Shown here: piece after piece, positions 8,573 to 16,491 of the stretch
How the letters are laid out: each line of letters starts with the position of its first letter
Numbering within the stretch: position 1 is the first letter of the stretch
Assembly (NCBI RefSeq): GCF_007828725.1
Contig: NZ_VIUW01000005.1
Span: 161,426-225,425, forward strand
Reading direction: 5' to 3'
DNA length: 64,000 nucleotides
Source: Marihabitans asiaticum
GTDB lineage: Bacteria > Actinomycetota > Actinomycetes > Actinomycetales > Dermatophilaceae
Position numbers and translations under genes: made by a program
Notes under the pieces: generated by a model
What the model saw: the letters and a program-made list of their open reading frames with translations, nothing else
Database searches by the model: none
What the model was told of the DNA's origin: nothing

Positions 8573-9666
8573 CTGAGGTCACCGAGCGCCGGGCGGGCCT
8601 CACGCAGGTTGGGGCAGCACCCGGGTGCGCAGGGCGTGGGCGGGACCGTGAGGCCGGCCCACGATCGCGGGGGCGGGGACTCCCCGCGGGCCATCGCCGC
8701 CCGGTCCATGAGCAGGTCGGCGAGCCCGGAGACGAAGCGCGGGTCGGTCCCGACTGTCGGCACCCGCACGAGGCGGACACCGACGCGCTCAGCGGTGGCG
8801 GCCGCCTCGGTGTCGAGGTCGTAGATGACCTCCATGTGGTCCGAGACGAAGCCGATGGGTGCGACGACGACGCTCGTCGCGCCCTCCGCCGCGAGCTCCT
8901 CGATCCGGTCGCCCACGTCCGGCTCCAGCCAGGCCATGGTCGGCGGCCCCGAGCGGGAGCAGAAGGTCAGCTCGCCGGTGATCTCGCGCCCGAGACGGCG
9001 ACTCGCCTCATCGCAGATCGCGGCGCCCAGCGCCGCGTGCGCCCGGGAGTAGTCCCGCTCCTCGTCCTCCCCGGGGCCGGAGGTGAGGTCCATCGCGTCC
9101 GGGATGGAGTGGGTGACGAAGAGCAGCCGCGCGTCAGGGTCTCGCTCGAGCGCCTCGGCCAGGGCGTCGATGACCAGCTCGGCGTTGGTCGCGGCGAAGC
9201 CCGGGCTCGCGTAGTAGGGGCTGACCTGATCGACCGCGAGACCGTCGAGGCGGGGGTCCTCGAGGGCGTCGGCGAGGTTCTCCCGGTAGGAGCGGCAGCC
9301 GGAGTACGAGCGCCAGGCGCTGGTCCGGAGCGCGACGACGTGGTCGGCTCCGCCCGCGACGAGCTCGGCCAGGGCGTCGGTGGTGAACGGCGGCGAGTGA
9401 CGGTTGCCCAGCGTCACGGGCACCTCGGCACCCCGGTCGGCGAGCTCGGCTCGCAGGTGGCGGGCGAGCTCTCGGCCGAGCTCGTTGATCGGCGAGCGAC
9501 CACCGAAGAGGTCGTAGTGCTGCCCGACCTCTCGCAGCCTCTCGTCGGGGATGCCCTTGCCGCCGGTCACGCGGCGGAGGAAGGGCAGCACCTCCTCCGG
9601 CCCCTCGGGCCCGCCGAAGGAGTGGAGGAGCACGGCGTCGAAGGGAGCGAGCGGGTGGTCGGCCAT
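8569..9666 (-). CDS. hemH: Ferrochelatase, coproporphyrin type
   Basis: A 365-aa ferrochelatase that inserts Fe2+ into a porphyrin; actinobacterial members act on coproporphyrin III (CpfC) in the coproporphyrin-dependent heme route. Visible: LLHSFGGPEGPEEVLPFL (N-terminus), HYDLFGGRSPIN, the catalytic-site THSIPDAMD (about 191) and PIGFVSDHMEVIYDLDTEA with catalytic Glu. Cysteines in CAPGCCPN near the C-terminus plus an upstream Cys fit the [2Fe-2S] cluster of actinobacterial enzymes. ATG 9666 is preferred over GTG 9675 because a TAGCGT -10 ends seven bases before it. The first product, heme, is used by the cytochromes encoded later in the window. Confidence 0.92.
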   Translation of the reverse strand: MADHPLAPFDAVLLHSFGGPEGPEEVLPFLRRVTGGKGIPDERLREVGQHYDLFGGRSPINELGRELARHLRAELADRGAEVPVTLGNRHSPPFTTDALAELVAGGADHVVALRTSAWRSYSGCRSYRENLADALEDPRLDGLAVDQVSPYYASPGFAATNAELVIDALAEALERDPDARLLFVTHSIPDAMDLTSGPGEDEERDYSRAHAALGAAICDEASRRLGREITGELTFCSRSGPPTMAWLEPDVGDRIEELAAEGATSVVVAPIGFVSDHMEVIYDLDTEAAATAERVGVRLVRVPTVGTDPRFVSGLADLLMDRAAMARGESPPPRSWAGLTVPPTPCAPGCCPNLREARPALGDLR

Positions 9667-9673
9667 GGTCGCC

Positions 9674-9679
9674 ACGCTA
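9674..9679 (-). promoter_or_regulatory. -10 TAGCGT of hemH (leaderless)
   Basis: TAGCGT on the minus strand ends 7 bases before the hemH ATG (9666), with no Shine-Dalgarno between. A 20-bp palindrome covers the region where the -35 would lie. Confidence 0.5.
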
Positions 9680-9685
9680 CGCGCG

Positions 9686-9705
9686 GCGTGGTGACCGCAC
9701 CACGC
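9686..9705. promoter_or_regulatory. GCGTGGTG-N4-CACCACGC palindrome between hemH and sepH
   Basis: A perfect 8-bp inverted repeat with a 4-bp centre lies in the 91-bp divergent spacer, 7 bp upstream of the hemH -10 and so over its -35 region. A further CCACGC at 9672-9677 pairs with the left arm. Its position suggests an operator acting on hemH; the protein that binds is unknown. Confidence 0.5.
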
Positions 9706-9757
9706 AGCCTGCTGGTGGCAGGGTTGGTCATCGAGCTACTACCCCGAGAGGACGGTC

Positions 9758-11008
9758 ATGCGAGATCTTCGACTGGTCGGCGTGCACGACGACGGCGAGC
9801 ACCTCGTCGCGACGGACGACGACGGGCAGGAGTACCGGATCCGCATCGACGACCAGCTGCGCGCCGCCGCTCGCCGGGACCGTCCGCGGCTGGGCCAGCT
9901 GCAGATCGAGATCGACGGCAACGTCCGGCCCCGCGACGTCCAGGCGATGATCCGCGCCGGCGCGAGCGCCGAGGAGGTCGCGGCGCGCACCGGGTGGGAC
10001 CTGGACAAGATCGCCCGGTTCGAGGGGCCGGTGCTCGCCGAGCGGGAGCACATCGCGAGCGCGGCCCGGCGGGTGCGGATGCGTGGGCAGAGCGCGGGGG
10101 CGAACGAGACCCTCGGTGGCCGCGCCTCGGGCCGGCTGGCCCAGCGCGGAGTGGACCAGGACTCCGTGGACTGGGACGCGGCGCGCGACGCGGATGGGCA
10201 GTGGACCGTGACCGCGCGCTTCACCGCCGGTGGCAAGGAGCGCGCCGCGTCGTGGTGGTTCGACGTGGCCGGCATGTCGGTGGTGGCCAAGAACGACGAG
10301 GCCCGATGGCTCTCGGAGGCGGACACGCCTCAGGGTGCGGTGCCCACGGCTCATCGCCCGACGGCCGTCTTCGACGTCGAGGCCGACGACGCCAAGGCCG
10401 CCCAGCGTGGCTCGGACGAGCTGACCGCGACGATGCGAGAGTCCGCCCGGGGGCGTCGGCGTGGACGCCGCAAGTCCCACTCCGAGCCGGTCCTGCCGAT
10501 CGGCGAGGACGAGTCGGGATCTGACGCCGCCGGCGAGCCTGGCGGCGCCGAGGCCGATGGACGCAGCGCGCAGTCCGTGCCGCCGGCTGCCCGGGGCACC
10601 CATCCCGCCGACCTGCCGCAGCTCTCGAGCGACGACGCGGTCGCGGCCGCTGCCCCTGAGCAGGAGTCCGCCGCGAGCGGGCCTGAGGCCGGTCCGGCCA
10701 CCGCCCCCTCCGACGACGAGGAGCGGACCGCAGGCGACCAGGCGGACACCCGCGACGAGCCGGCTCCGGAGGAGCCCACCAACGCGGACGGGACGCCGGG
10801 CGACGGATCGGACCAGCCCGCGACGGACCCGGACGAGGCGAGCGAGGACGGCGCGCTCGAGGGCGCGGCGGATAACGACACCGCAGAAATGGACACCGCT
10901 GACGACGACGCGAAGCCGGAAAAGGACACCTCGAAGCGACGCAAGGGCCGCGCCAGCGTGCCCAGCTGGGACGACGTGATGTTCGGCGGCCGCCGGGGCA
11001 AGGCCTAG
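9758..11008 (+). CDS. sepH: SepH, FtsZ-binding cell-division regulator
   Basis: A 416-aa actinobacterial SepH (DUF3071 family). The N-terminal third (MRDLRLVGVHDDGEHLVATD ... QAMIRAGASAEEVAARTG) includes the helix-turn-helix-like segment that in Streptomyces SepH stimulates FtsZ filament assembly. A WW-type stretch follows (WTVTARFTAGGKERAASWWF, about 147-166). Residues 230-395 are acidic, low-complexity linker, and a conserved basic C-terminus VPSWDDVMFGGRRGKA closes the protein. ATG at 9758 has GAGAGGA 8-14 bases upstream. It converges on tdk with a 55-bp spacer. SepH acts at the division septum in the cytoplasm. Confidence 0.9.
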   Translation: MRDLRLVGVHDDGEHLVATDDDGQEYRIRIDDQLRAAARRDRPRLGQLQIEIDGNVRPRDVQAMIRAGASAEEVAARTGWDLDKIARFEGPVLAEREHIASAARRVRMRGQSAGANETLGGRASGRLAQRGVDQDSVDWDAARDADGQWTVTARFTAGGKERAASWWFDVAGMSVVAKNDEARWLSEADTPQGAVPTAHRPTAVFDVEADDAKAAQRGSDELTATMRESARGRRRGRRKSHSEPVLPIGEDESGSDAAGEPGGAEADGRSAQSVPPAARGTHPADLPQLSSDDAVAAAAPEQESAASGPEAGPATAPSDDEERTAGDQADTRDEPAPEEPTNADGTPGDGSDQPATDPDEASEDGALEGAADNDTAEMDTADDDAKPEKDTSKRRKGRASVPSWDDVMFGGRRGKA

Positions 11009-11063
11009 CTCCGGCAGCGCGTGCTTGCTCGGCAGGACCACCCCCGGCGCGTCCGCCGGCTGG

Positions 11064-11771
11064 CTACGGGGCGGCGGGCAAGCCCACGGCCGGGGGTGGC
11101 ACCGGACAGGCATCCAGATCGAAGGGCAGCACGTCGGCCGACAGCGCGGCCGCCTGCGCAGCCCGCGAGCTCATCCGGCGCATGTGGTGACGCCGACAGA
11201 GCACCTCGTACTCCACCTCGTCCTCGTCGTGGTCGGCGCTGGTCAAAGTGTCCCCGACGACGACCTGCTCGCCCTCGACGACCATGACTCCGCCGACGAC
11301 CCGGGCGTTGTGCGTGGCCCGCGCCCCGCACCAGCACAGGGCGGCCACCTGCAGCACCTGGGTCCGGTCGGCCAGCTCCACGAGGCGCTGCGAGCCAGGG
11401 AAGAGCCGGGTGCGGAAGTCGGCCATGATCCCGAAGGCGAAGACCTCGATGTCGAGCTCGTCGACCAGGCGAGCGAGCTGCTCGACCTGGGCCGGGGTGT
11501 AGAACTGCGCCTCGTCGCAGATGACGTAGTCGACCGCGCCGCCGCCGGTGAGCTGGGCGACGACCACCCCCCAGAGGTCGAGATCCTCCTGGACCTCGAC
11601 GGCGCCGGTGGACAGGCCGAGCCGGGAGGAGAGGACCGACGCCCCGGCCCGGTCCATCCGGGTGAAGATCAGCCCGCGGCGACCGCGTGCGCGGTGGTTG
11701 TGATCCATCTGCAAGGCCAGGGTGGACTTGCCGCAGTCCATCGTGCCGGAGAAGAAGACGAGCTCAGCCAC
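11064..11771 (-). CDS. tdk: Thymidine kinase, type II
   Basis: A 235-aa thymidine kinase that phosphorylates thymidine to dTMP in the salvage pathway. P-loop SGTMDCGKST (about 8-17), the DEAQF Walker-B/base motif (about 86-90), lasso domain zinc cysteines CWC (about 148-150) and CRRHH (about 195), and substrate loop VVVGDT. It starts with GTG at 11771; a TAGGGT -10 ends eight bases upstream and no Shine-Dalgarno is seen, so the mRNA is probably leaderless. The last 35 residues are an Ala/Pro-rich extension. Confidence 0.95.
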   Translation of the reverse strand: MAELVFFSGTMDCGKSTLALQMDHNHRARGRRGLIFTRMDRAGASVLSSRLGLSTGAVEVQEDLDLWGVVVAQLTGGGAVDYVICDEAQFYTPAQVEQLARLVDELDIEVFAFGIMADFRTRLFPGSQRLVELADRTQVLQVAALCWCGARATHNARVVGGVMVVEGEQVVVGDTLTSADHDEDEVEYEVLCRRHHMRRMSSRAAQAAALSADVLPFDLDACPVPPPAVGLPAAP

Positions 11772-11779
11772 AGCCAGCC

Positions 11780-11785
11780 ACCCTA
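11780..11785 (-). promoter_or_regulatory. -10 TAGGGT of tdk (leaderless)
   Basis: TAGGGT on the minus strand ends 8 bases before the tdk GTG at 11771. Confidence 0.5.
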
Positions 11786-11798
11786 TGCATCGCGCGCC

Positions 11799-12953
11799 TC
11801 ACGCACCCTCGGCCTCCACCGTGAGCCACGGGACGGCGACCTCCTCGCGGGTCAGCGACCCGTGCAGGCCGATAAGCGCCAGCAGCTCCGGGCGGTGGTG
11901 CCGGGAGTCGACCACCGCGACCTCGCCCGTCATCGTGGCGATGACCTCCCCGACCCGAGGCCGGACCCGGTCCTCGACCGGCCCGAACCAGCCGGCGGTG
12001 ATCGCCTCGTCCCTGGTGACCACGACCGCGTCGGCGCCCAGGCGCTCCTGCCAGGCAGCGAGCACCTCGGCTGCCGCCCCCGGCGCGCAGTGCAGCTGGA
12101 GCGACCGCGGCTCACCGGCGAGGTGCTCCACCCCTGCGTCGAGGTCGGGCTCGTGGGCGAGGTCCAGGCGCCGGTGCAGGGGCACGTCGACCATGCCGTG
12201 ATCGGCGGTGATGTGCACCGCGGTCCCCGGCGGGCGGCCTGAGGCGAGGCGGGCCAGCTCAGCGTCGATGGACTCCAGCTCGTCCCCCCACTGCCACGAC
12301 GAGCAGCCGTGCACGTGGCCCACCTTGTCCAGGTCCCCCCAGTAGAGATAGACCAGCGCCCGCGGCGAGGAGCGAAGGGCGGTCAGCGCGGCGTCCACGC
12401 GGGCCGCCAGGGAGTCTGCGGCGACGAAACGCCCCCCGCGCAGCGCCGCTCGGGTCAGCCCGGACCCGTCGAAGAAGGCCGGTCCGACCCGGACCACGTC
12501 GACCCCCTCCGCAGCGGCGGCCTCGAAGACCGTCCGGTGCGGCTGCCAAGTGCGAGGGTCCGGGCCATCCTCCCAGGACAGCTCGTTGAAGACCCGCCCC
12601 GTCGCAGGATCGAACGCCTCGTAACCCACGAGCCCGTGGCGTCCGGCCCGCAGGCCGCTGCCGAAGGTGGCCATGGAGGTGGCCGTGGTCGACGGGAAGC
12701 CGCTGCCGATCGTCACCGCCCGGCTGGGCTGGCCGGCCAGGCGTCGCAAGAAGGGGGCATGCCCACCCCGGCGGGCGAGCAGCTCGGCACCCAACCCGTC
12801 GACGAGGACGACCACCGCCCGGTCGGCATGGGCCAGCGTCCGGTCCCCCGCGGCGCACAGCCCAGTGACGCCCAGGCTGCTCGCCACCGCGGGCAGCAGC
12901 CGGTCGAGGCCGCCGTCGAGCTGCTCCGGGAGGCCGGGGACCGGCGAGCGCAC
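11799..12953 (-). CDS. Alkaline-phosphatase-superfamily phosphodiesterase
   Basis: A 384-aa protein of the type I phosphodiesterase/nucleotide pyrophosphatase family. Metal-site and nucleophile motifs are VVLVDGLGAELL (about 46-57, metal Asp), GFPSTTATSM (about 84-93, nucleophile Thr), YWGDLDKVGHVHG (about 200-212) and HITADHGMVDVPLHR (about 246-260). No signal peptide, so probably cytoplasmic. Substrate unknown (a phosphodiester or nucleotide). It starts two bases after the DUF5998 stop, so it is co-transcribed with that gene. The neighbourhood with SepH and DUF5998 recurs in actinobacteria. Confidence 0.88.
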   Translation of the reverse strand: MRSPVPGLPEQLDGGLDRLLPAVASSLGVTGLCAAGDRTLAHADRAVVVLVDGLGAELLARRGGHAPFLRRLAGQPSRAVTIGSGFPSTTATSMATFGSGLRAGRHGLVGYEAFDPATGRVFNELSWEDGPDPRTWQPHRTVFEAAAAEGVDVVRVGPAFFDGSGLTRAALRGGRFVAADSLAARVDAALTALRSSPRALVYLYWGDLDKVGHVHGCSSWQWGDELESIDAELARLASGRPPGTAVHITADHGMVDVPLHRRLDLAHEPDLDAGVEHLAGEPRSLQLHCAPGAAAEVLAAWQERLGADAVVVTRDEAITAGWFGPVEDRVRPRVGEVIATMTGEVAVVDSRHHRPELLALIGLHGSLTREEVAVPWLTVEAEGA

Positions 12954-12955
12954 GC

Positions 12956-13552
12956 TCAGCCGCCGACGCGGGCCGAGAGGTCCCGGGCGAAGCTGATCGC
13001 CTCGGACAGGGCCGCCGATCCCTCGGCCTCTGCGCTGATCCGCAGCGAGATGTCGTCAGCGGCGACGGTTCCTTCGTACCCGTGGTCGGCCTCGCAGGTC
13101 GAGTCCGAGCACGCGGCAGGGACGAGGTCGATCCGGCTCACCGTTCCCCACCCGACGGTCAGGGTGAGCTCCCGGCCCAGGGTCCCCGGCTGGTACTCGC
13201 TCGGCGAGGGGACGACGTGGGTGAGCATGACGCCACGGACGGTGCGAAGGGGGATGCACTCGGTCGTCGCGGTGGCGACGTCCGTGCGGTGCGCTGGGTC
13301 GTGCGGGAAGTCGTCGGCGTGCGCGATGACGAGTCGGGTCCCGGTGGTGACGAGGACGGTGAGGTGGCGACGGATCGCCTCCTGGTCGAAGGTCGTCTCC
13401 TGGTGCACCAGGTGCGTCAGCACCCCTTCGTCCCCCACCGCGGCCCGCACGACGTCGGCGACGAGCTCGGGGTAGTACCCGGCCCGTTCGATCGCGTCGA
13501 GCAGCGGCTGGGGCAGCGTCACCTCGGTGATGTCGGCGGGGACCTTCGGCAT
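12956..13552 (-). CDS. DUF5998 protein
   Basis: A 198-aa soluble protein of the actinobacterial DUF5998 family, unknown function. Start chosen at ATG 13552 (MPKVPADITEVTLPQPLLD), since the in-frame extension upstream is low complexity and a CACAAT -10-like hexamer ends six bases before this ATG. Features include HLVHQETTFDQEAIRRHL and three cysteines (ECIPLR, ACSDSTCEADHG) that could bind a metal. It leads the two-gene unit with the phosphodiesterase. Confidence 0.82.
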   Translation of the reverse strand: MPKVPADITEVTLPQPLLDAIERAGYYPELVADVVRAAVGDEGVLTHLVHQETTFDQEAIRRHLTVLVTTGTRLVIAHADDFPHDPAHRTDVATATTECIPLRTVRGVMLTHVVPSPSEYQPGTLGRELTLTVGWGTVSRIDLVPAACSDSTCEADHGYEGTVAADDISLRISAEAEGSAALSEAISFARDLSARVGG

Positions 13553-13558
13553 TCCGCC

Positions 13559-13564
13559 ATTGTG
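13559..13564 (-). promoter_or_regulatory. -10-like CACAAT of DUF5998 (leaderless)
   Basis: CACAAT on the minus strand ends 6 bases before ATG 13552. It is a one-mismatch TANNNT variant, so weaker evidence than the others. Confidence 0.3.
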
Positions 13565-13613
13565 CCTCAGCCTCGGCCGCCCGCCTCGTCGAGCGCTTGG
13601 CGCACGGGAGGTC

Positions 13614-16334
13614 TCAGCCCAGGGCACGGCGGCCGGGGTCGGAGCGCCGCTGCGCGGGTCGGATGAGGATCTCGGCACCGAGGACGGTGGCGCCGTCCTG
13701 GTGGGCCATCACCGGGTTCAGCTCGAGCGAGGAGAGCTCGAGGAGGTCGTCGCACATGAGCGAGAGCCGGCCGATGATGTCCTCGAGGGCGCGCCGGTCG
13801 GTCGGCGGAGCACCGCGGTAGCCGTCGAGCAGGGGGGCGAGCTTGAGGTCGTCGAGGATCTCGCGGCAGTCGACGTCGGTCATCGGGGGGATCCGGTAGG
13901 CGATGTCGTCGAGCAGGTCCGTCGGCGCGCCGGCCAGACCGACCGAGACGACCGGGCCGAAGAGGGGGTCCTCCACGGTGCCGAGCACGCAGGCGATGCC
14001 CGAGCGAGCCATCTTCTGCAGGACGAAGTAGTTGGCGTCCAGCGGCGCCAGGTGCTGGTCCATCGCGGTGAAGGCGGCGCGCACCGCGTCCGCATCGCGC
14101 AGGTCGACCCTGATGCCGTCGAGCAGCGACTGCCCACGGACCAGGGGGGAGAGTGACTTGACCACGACGGGGTAGCCCAGCTCTTCCGCGGCGTGCACGG
14201 CCTCGTCGGCGGTCTCGACCTCGACCCGCTGCCACAGGTCGATGCCGTAGGCCGTGAGCAGGCGGTGCGCCTCGTCGTCGGTGAGTGCCCGGCCGTCGGG
14301 GTCGTCGGCGAGCACGGCGTCGATGACCTCGCGGGCGTCGGCGATTCGGGTCCCCTCCCGCACGAGCGGGTCGCCCTTGTCCTTGGCCCGCCACATCCCG
14401 TAGCGCGTCGCCAGCGCGAGCGCGCGGACCGCTTCCTCCGGCATGCCGTAGAGAGGGACGGCCTGTCCCGGTCGCTCGGGCGCCTGCTGCGCTACGTCGT
14501 CCTGCGTCCCCTCCGCCGCGCCGTCGCTCGCCGGACCGTCCTCGTGGACCAGGCTGCCCGTGTCGACGCCGCGCAGACCGAGCAGGGTCGCGACGCACGG
14601 CTTCTCGGAGCGCCGCGCGGACTCCCTGACCGCCTCGACGACGTCCTGGTCGAGCGCTCCGACGGGTGGGATGAAGGCGACGACGACGCTGTCGACGTCC
14701 TCGGCGTCGAAGGCCGCCTGCAGTGCCGTCGTGAAGTCCGCGACGGAGGCCTCGGTCCCGACGGCGACCGGGCCGTGCACGACGTCGAGGTCCCACGCGA
14801 GCGCGTTGGCGGTGATGATCGAGCCGAGCTGGTGAGAGTTGGTGACGACCGCGACGCGGCGTCCGGCCGGTAGCGGCTGGTGGAGCAGCAGCTGCGCCGC
14901 GTCGAACATCTGGTGGACGTTCTCGACGTGGATGACGCCGGCCTGCTTGAGCATCGAGGTGAAGGCGTGCGGCTGCACCCGGGCCGAGCGGACCCGGTGC
15001 CCTGGAACGGGCGCGCCCGAGCTGATCACCGACTTCACGACGATGACCGGCTTGTTGGCCGCCAAGGCCCGCGCGATCCGGGAGAACTTGCGCGGGTTGC
15101 CCATCGACTCGAGGTAGAGACCCACGGCGTGGGTGCGGTCGTCGTCGATCCAGTACTGCATGACGTCGTTGCCCGAGACGTCGGCACGGTTGCCCGCCGA
15201 GGCGAAGACGGAGACTCCGAGGTTGCGGCGGGCGGCAGAGTAGAGGTTGGCCACGGCCAGCGCGCCGCTCTGGGAGTAGAGCCCGAGGAAGCCCGCCGGG
15301 GGGACCTGGGGGCTCAGGGTCGCGTTGAGACGCAGCGCCGGGTCGAGGTTGAGCACGCCGAAGGAGTTCGGGCCGATGAGGCGCATGCCGTTGTCCCGGG
15401 CGACCCGGAGCACCGAATCCTGCAGCGCGGCACCTCGCTCGTCGACCTCCGCGAAGCCCGAGGAGATGACCAGCGCGCCGTGCACCCCCTTCGCCGCGCA
15501 CTCCCGAACCACCGCCGGAACCGACTCGGCGGGCACCGCCACCACCGCGAGGTCGACCTCGCCGGGCAGGTCCGAGACGGTGGCCACCGCGGGGAGGCCG
15601 AGCACCTCGTCGGCCTCGGGGTTGACCGGGTAGACGGCGCCGGTGAACCCGGTGTCGAGGACGTGAGCGAGCACCTGGTGCCCGATCGCCCGCTCGCGAC
15701 GGCTGGCCCCGATCACCGCGACGCTGCGCGGGTGCAGCAGCGCGCGCACGCTCGCGGCCTCCGCGCGATGCTCCCGGGCGAAGCGCACGGAGAGCGACTG
15801 GGCCGTCGGCGCAATGTCGAAGTGGAGCATGACCACGCCGTCCTCGTAGCGCCGGCTGACCTCGTACCCGGCCTCGGAGAAGACGCCGAGCATCTTGCGG
15901 TTCTGCGGCAGCACCTCGGCCTCGAAGCGGGTGATGCCGCGCTCCTGCGCCAGCGCCGCGAGGTGCTCCAGGAGCACCGAGCCGATGCCCTTGCCCTGGT
16001 AGCTGTCGCTGATGTTGAAGGCGACCTCGGCGCTGCTCTCGTCGACCCGGTCGTACCGGCCGATACCGATGATGTCGTCCCGGACGAGGGCCACCAGGGC
16101 CATCCGGTCGACGTAGTCGACCTGGGTGAAGCGGGCGACGTCCTTGTCGCTCAACCGGCGAATCGGGGCGAAGAAGCGCAGGTAGATGGACTCCTCGGAC
16201 TGCCCCGAGTGGAAGCGGTGGATGCCCTCGGCGTCGGAGGGGAGGATCGGGCGCAGGCGAGCCACGCTGCCGTCGCGCAGCACGACGTCGGCCTCGGCCA
16301 GGTGCGGGTATCCGGCGGGCAGATCCTCGCTCAT
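13614..16334 (-). CDS. GNAT plus ADP-forming acyl-CoA synthetase-like protein acetyltransferase
   Basis: A 906-aa fusion. Residues about 15-175 are a GNAT domain (RPILPSDAEGIHRFHSG ... FNISDSYQGKGIGSVLLEHL, the Q-x-x-G-x-G acetyl-CoA loop). Then come a CoA-binding domain (SVAVIGASRRERAIG, about 209), a succinyl-CoA-ligase-like domain (FLGLYSQSGALAVANL) and a C-terminal ATP-grasp domain (LTDDEAHRLLTAYGID ... ELSSLELNPVM). This is the architecture of protein lysine acetyltransferases of the Pat/PatZ group with GNAT at the N-terminus, rather than C-terminal as in enteric Pat. Probable targets are acyl-CoA synthetases; the FadD15-type enzyme is encoded 24 kb away. ATG at 16334. Confidence 0.85.
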   Translation of the reverse strand: MSEDLPAGYPHLAEADVVLRDGSVARLRPILPSDAEGIHRFHSGQSEESIYLRFFAPIRRLSDKDVARFTQVDYVDRMALVALVRDDIIGIGRYDRVDESSAEVAFNISDSYQGKGIGSVLLEHLAALAQERGITRFEAEVLPQNRKMLGVFSEAGYEVSRRYEDGVVMLHFDIAPTAQSLSVRFAREHRAEAASVRALLHPRSVAVIGASRRERAIGHQVLAHVLDTGFTGAVYPVNPEADEVLGLPAVATVSDLPGEVDLAVVAVPAESVPAVVRECAAKGVHGALVISSGFAEVDERGAALQDSVLRVARDNGMRLIGPNSFGVLNLDPALRLNATLSPQVPPAGFLGLYSQSGALAVANLYSAARRNLGVSVFASAGNRADVSGNDVMQYWIDDDRTHAVGLYLESMGNPRKFSRIARALAANKPVIVVKSVISSGAPVPGHRVRSARVQPHAFTSMLKQAGVIHVENVHQMFDAAQLLLHQPLPAGRRVAVVTNSHQLGSIITANALAWDLDVVHGPVAVGTEASVADFTTALQAAFDAEDVDSVVVAFIPPVGALDQDVVEAVRESARRSEKPCVATLLGLRGVDTGSLVHEDGPASDGAAEGTQDDVAQQAPERPGQAVPLYGMPEEAVRALALATRYGMWRAKDKGDPLVREGTRIADAREVIDAVLADDPDGRALTDDEAHRLLTAYGIDLWQRVEVETADEAVHAAEELGYPVVVKSLSPLVRGQSLLDGIRVDLRDADAVRAAFTAMDQHLAPLDANYFVLQKMARSGIACVLGTVEDPLFGPVVSVGLAGAPTDLLDDIAYRIPPMTDVDCREILDDLKLAPLLDGYRGAPPTDRRALEDIIGRLSLMCDDLLELSSLELNPVMAHQDGATVLGAEILIRPAQRRSDPGRRALG

Positions 16335-16491
16335 GGGAGCGATCCTGCCACGTCGCGCCGGTCGCCTCGGCGGACGATGCCGGGGCGGCGAGATCCGCGC
16401 GCCGTCGGGGTGTCAGCCCTGGGCGGGCGGTCTCATCGGCGAAGATGGCCGGGCCGACCGTGTCCACCGACCGAGCAGGAGATCCACCCGC

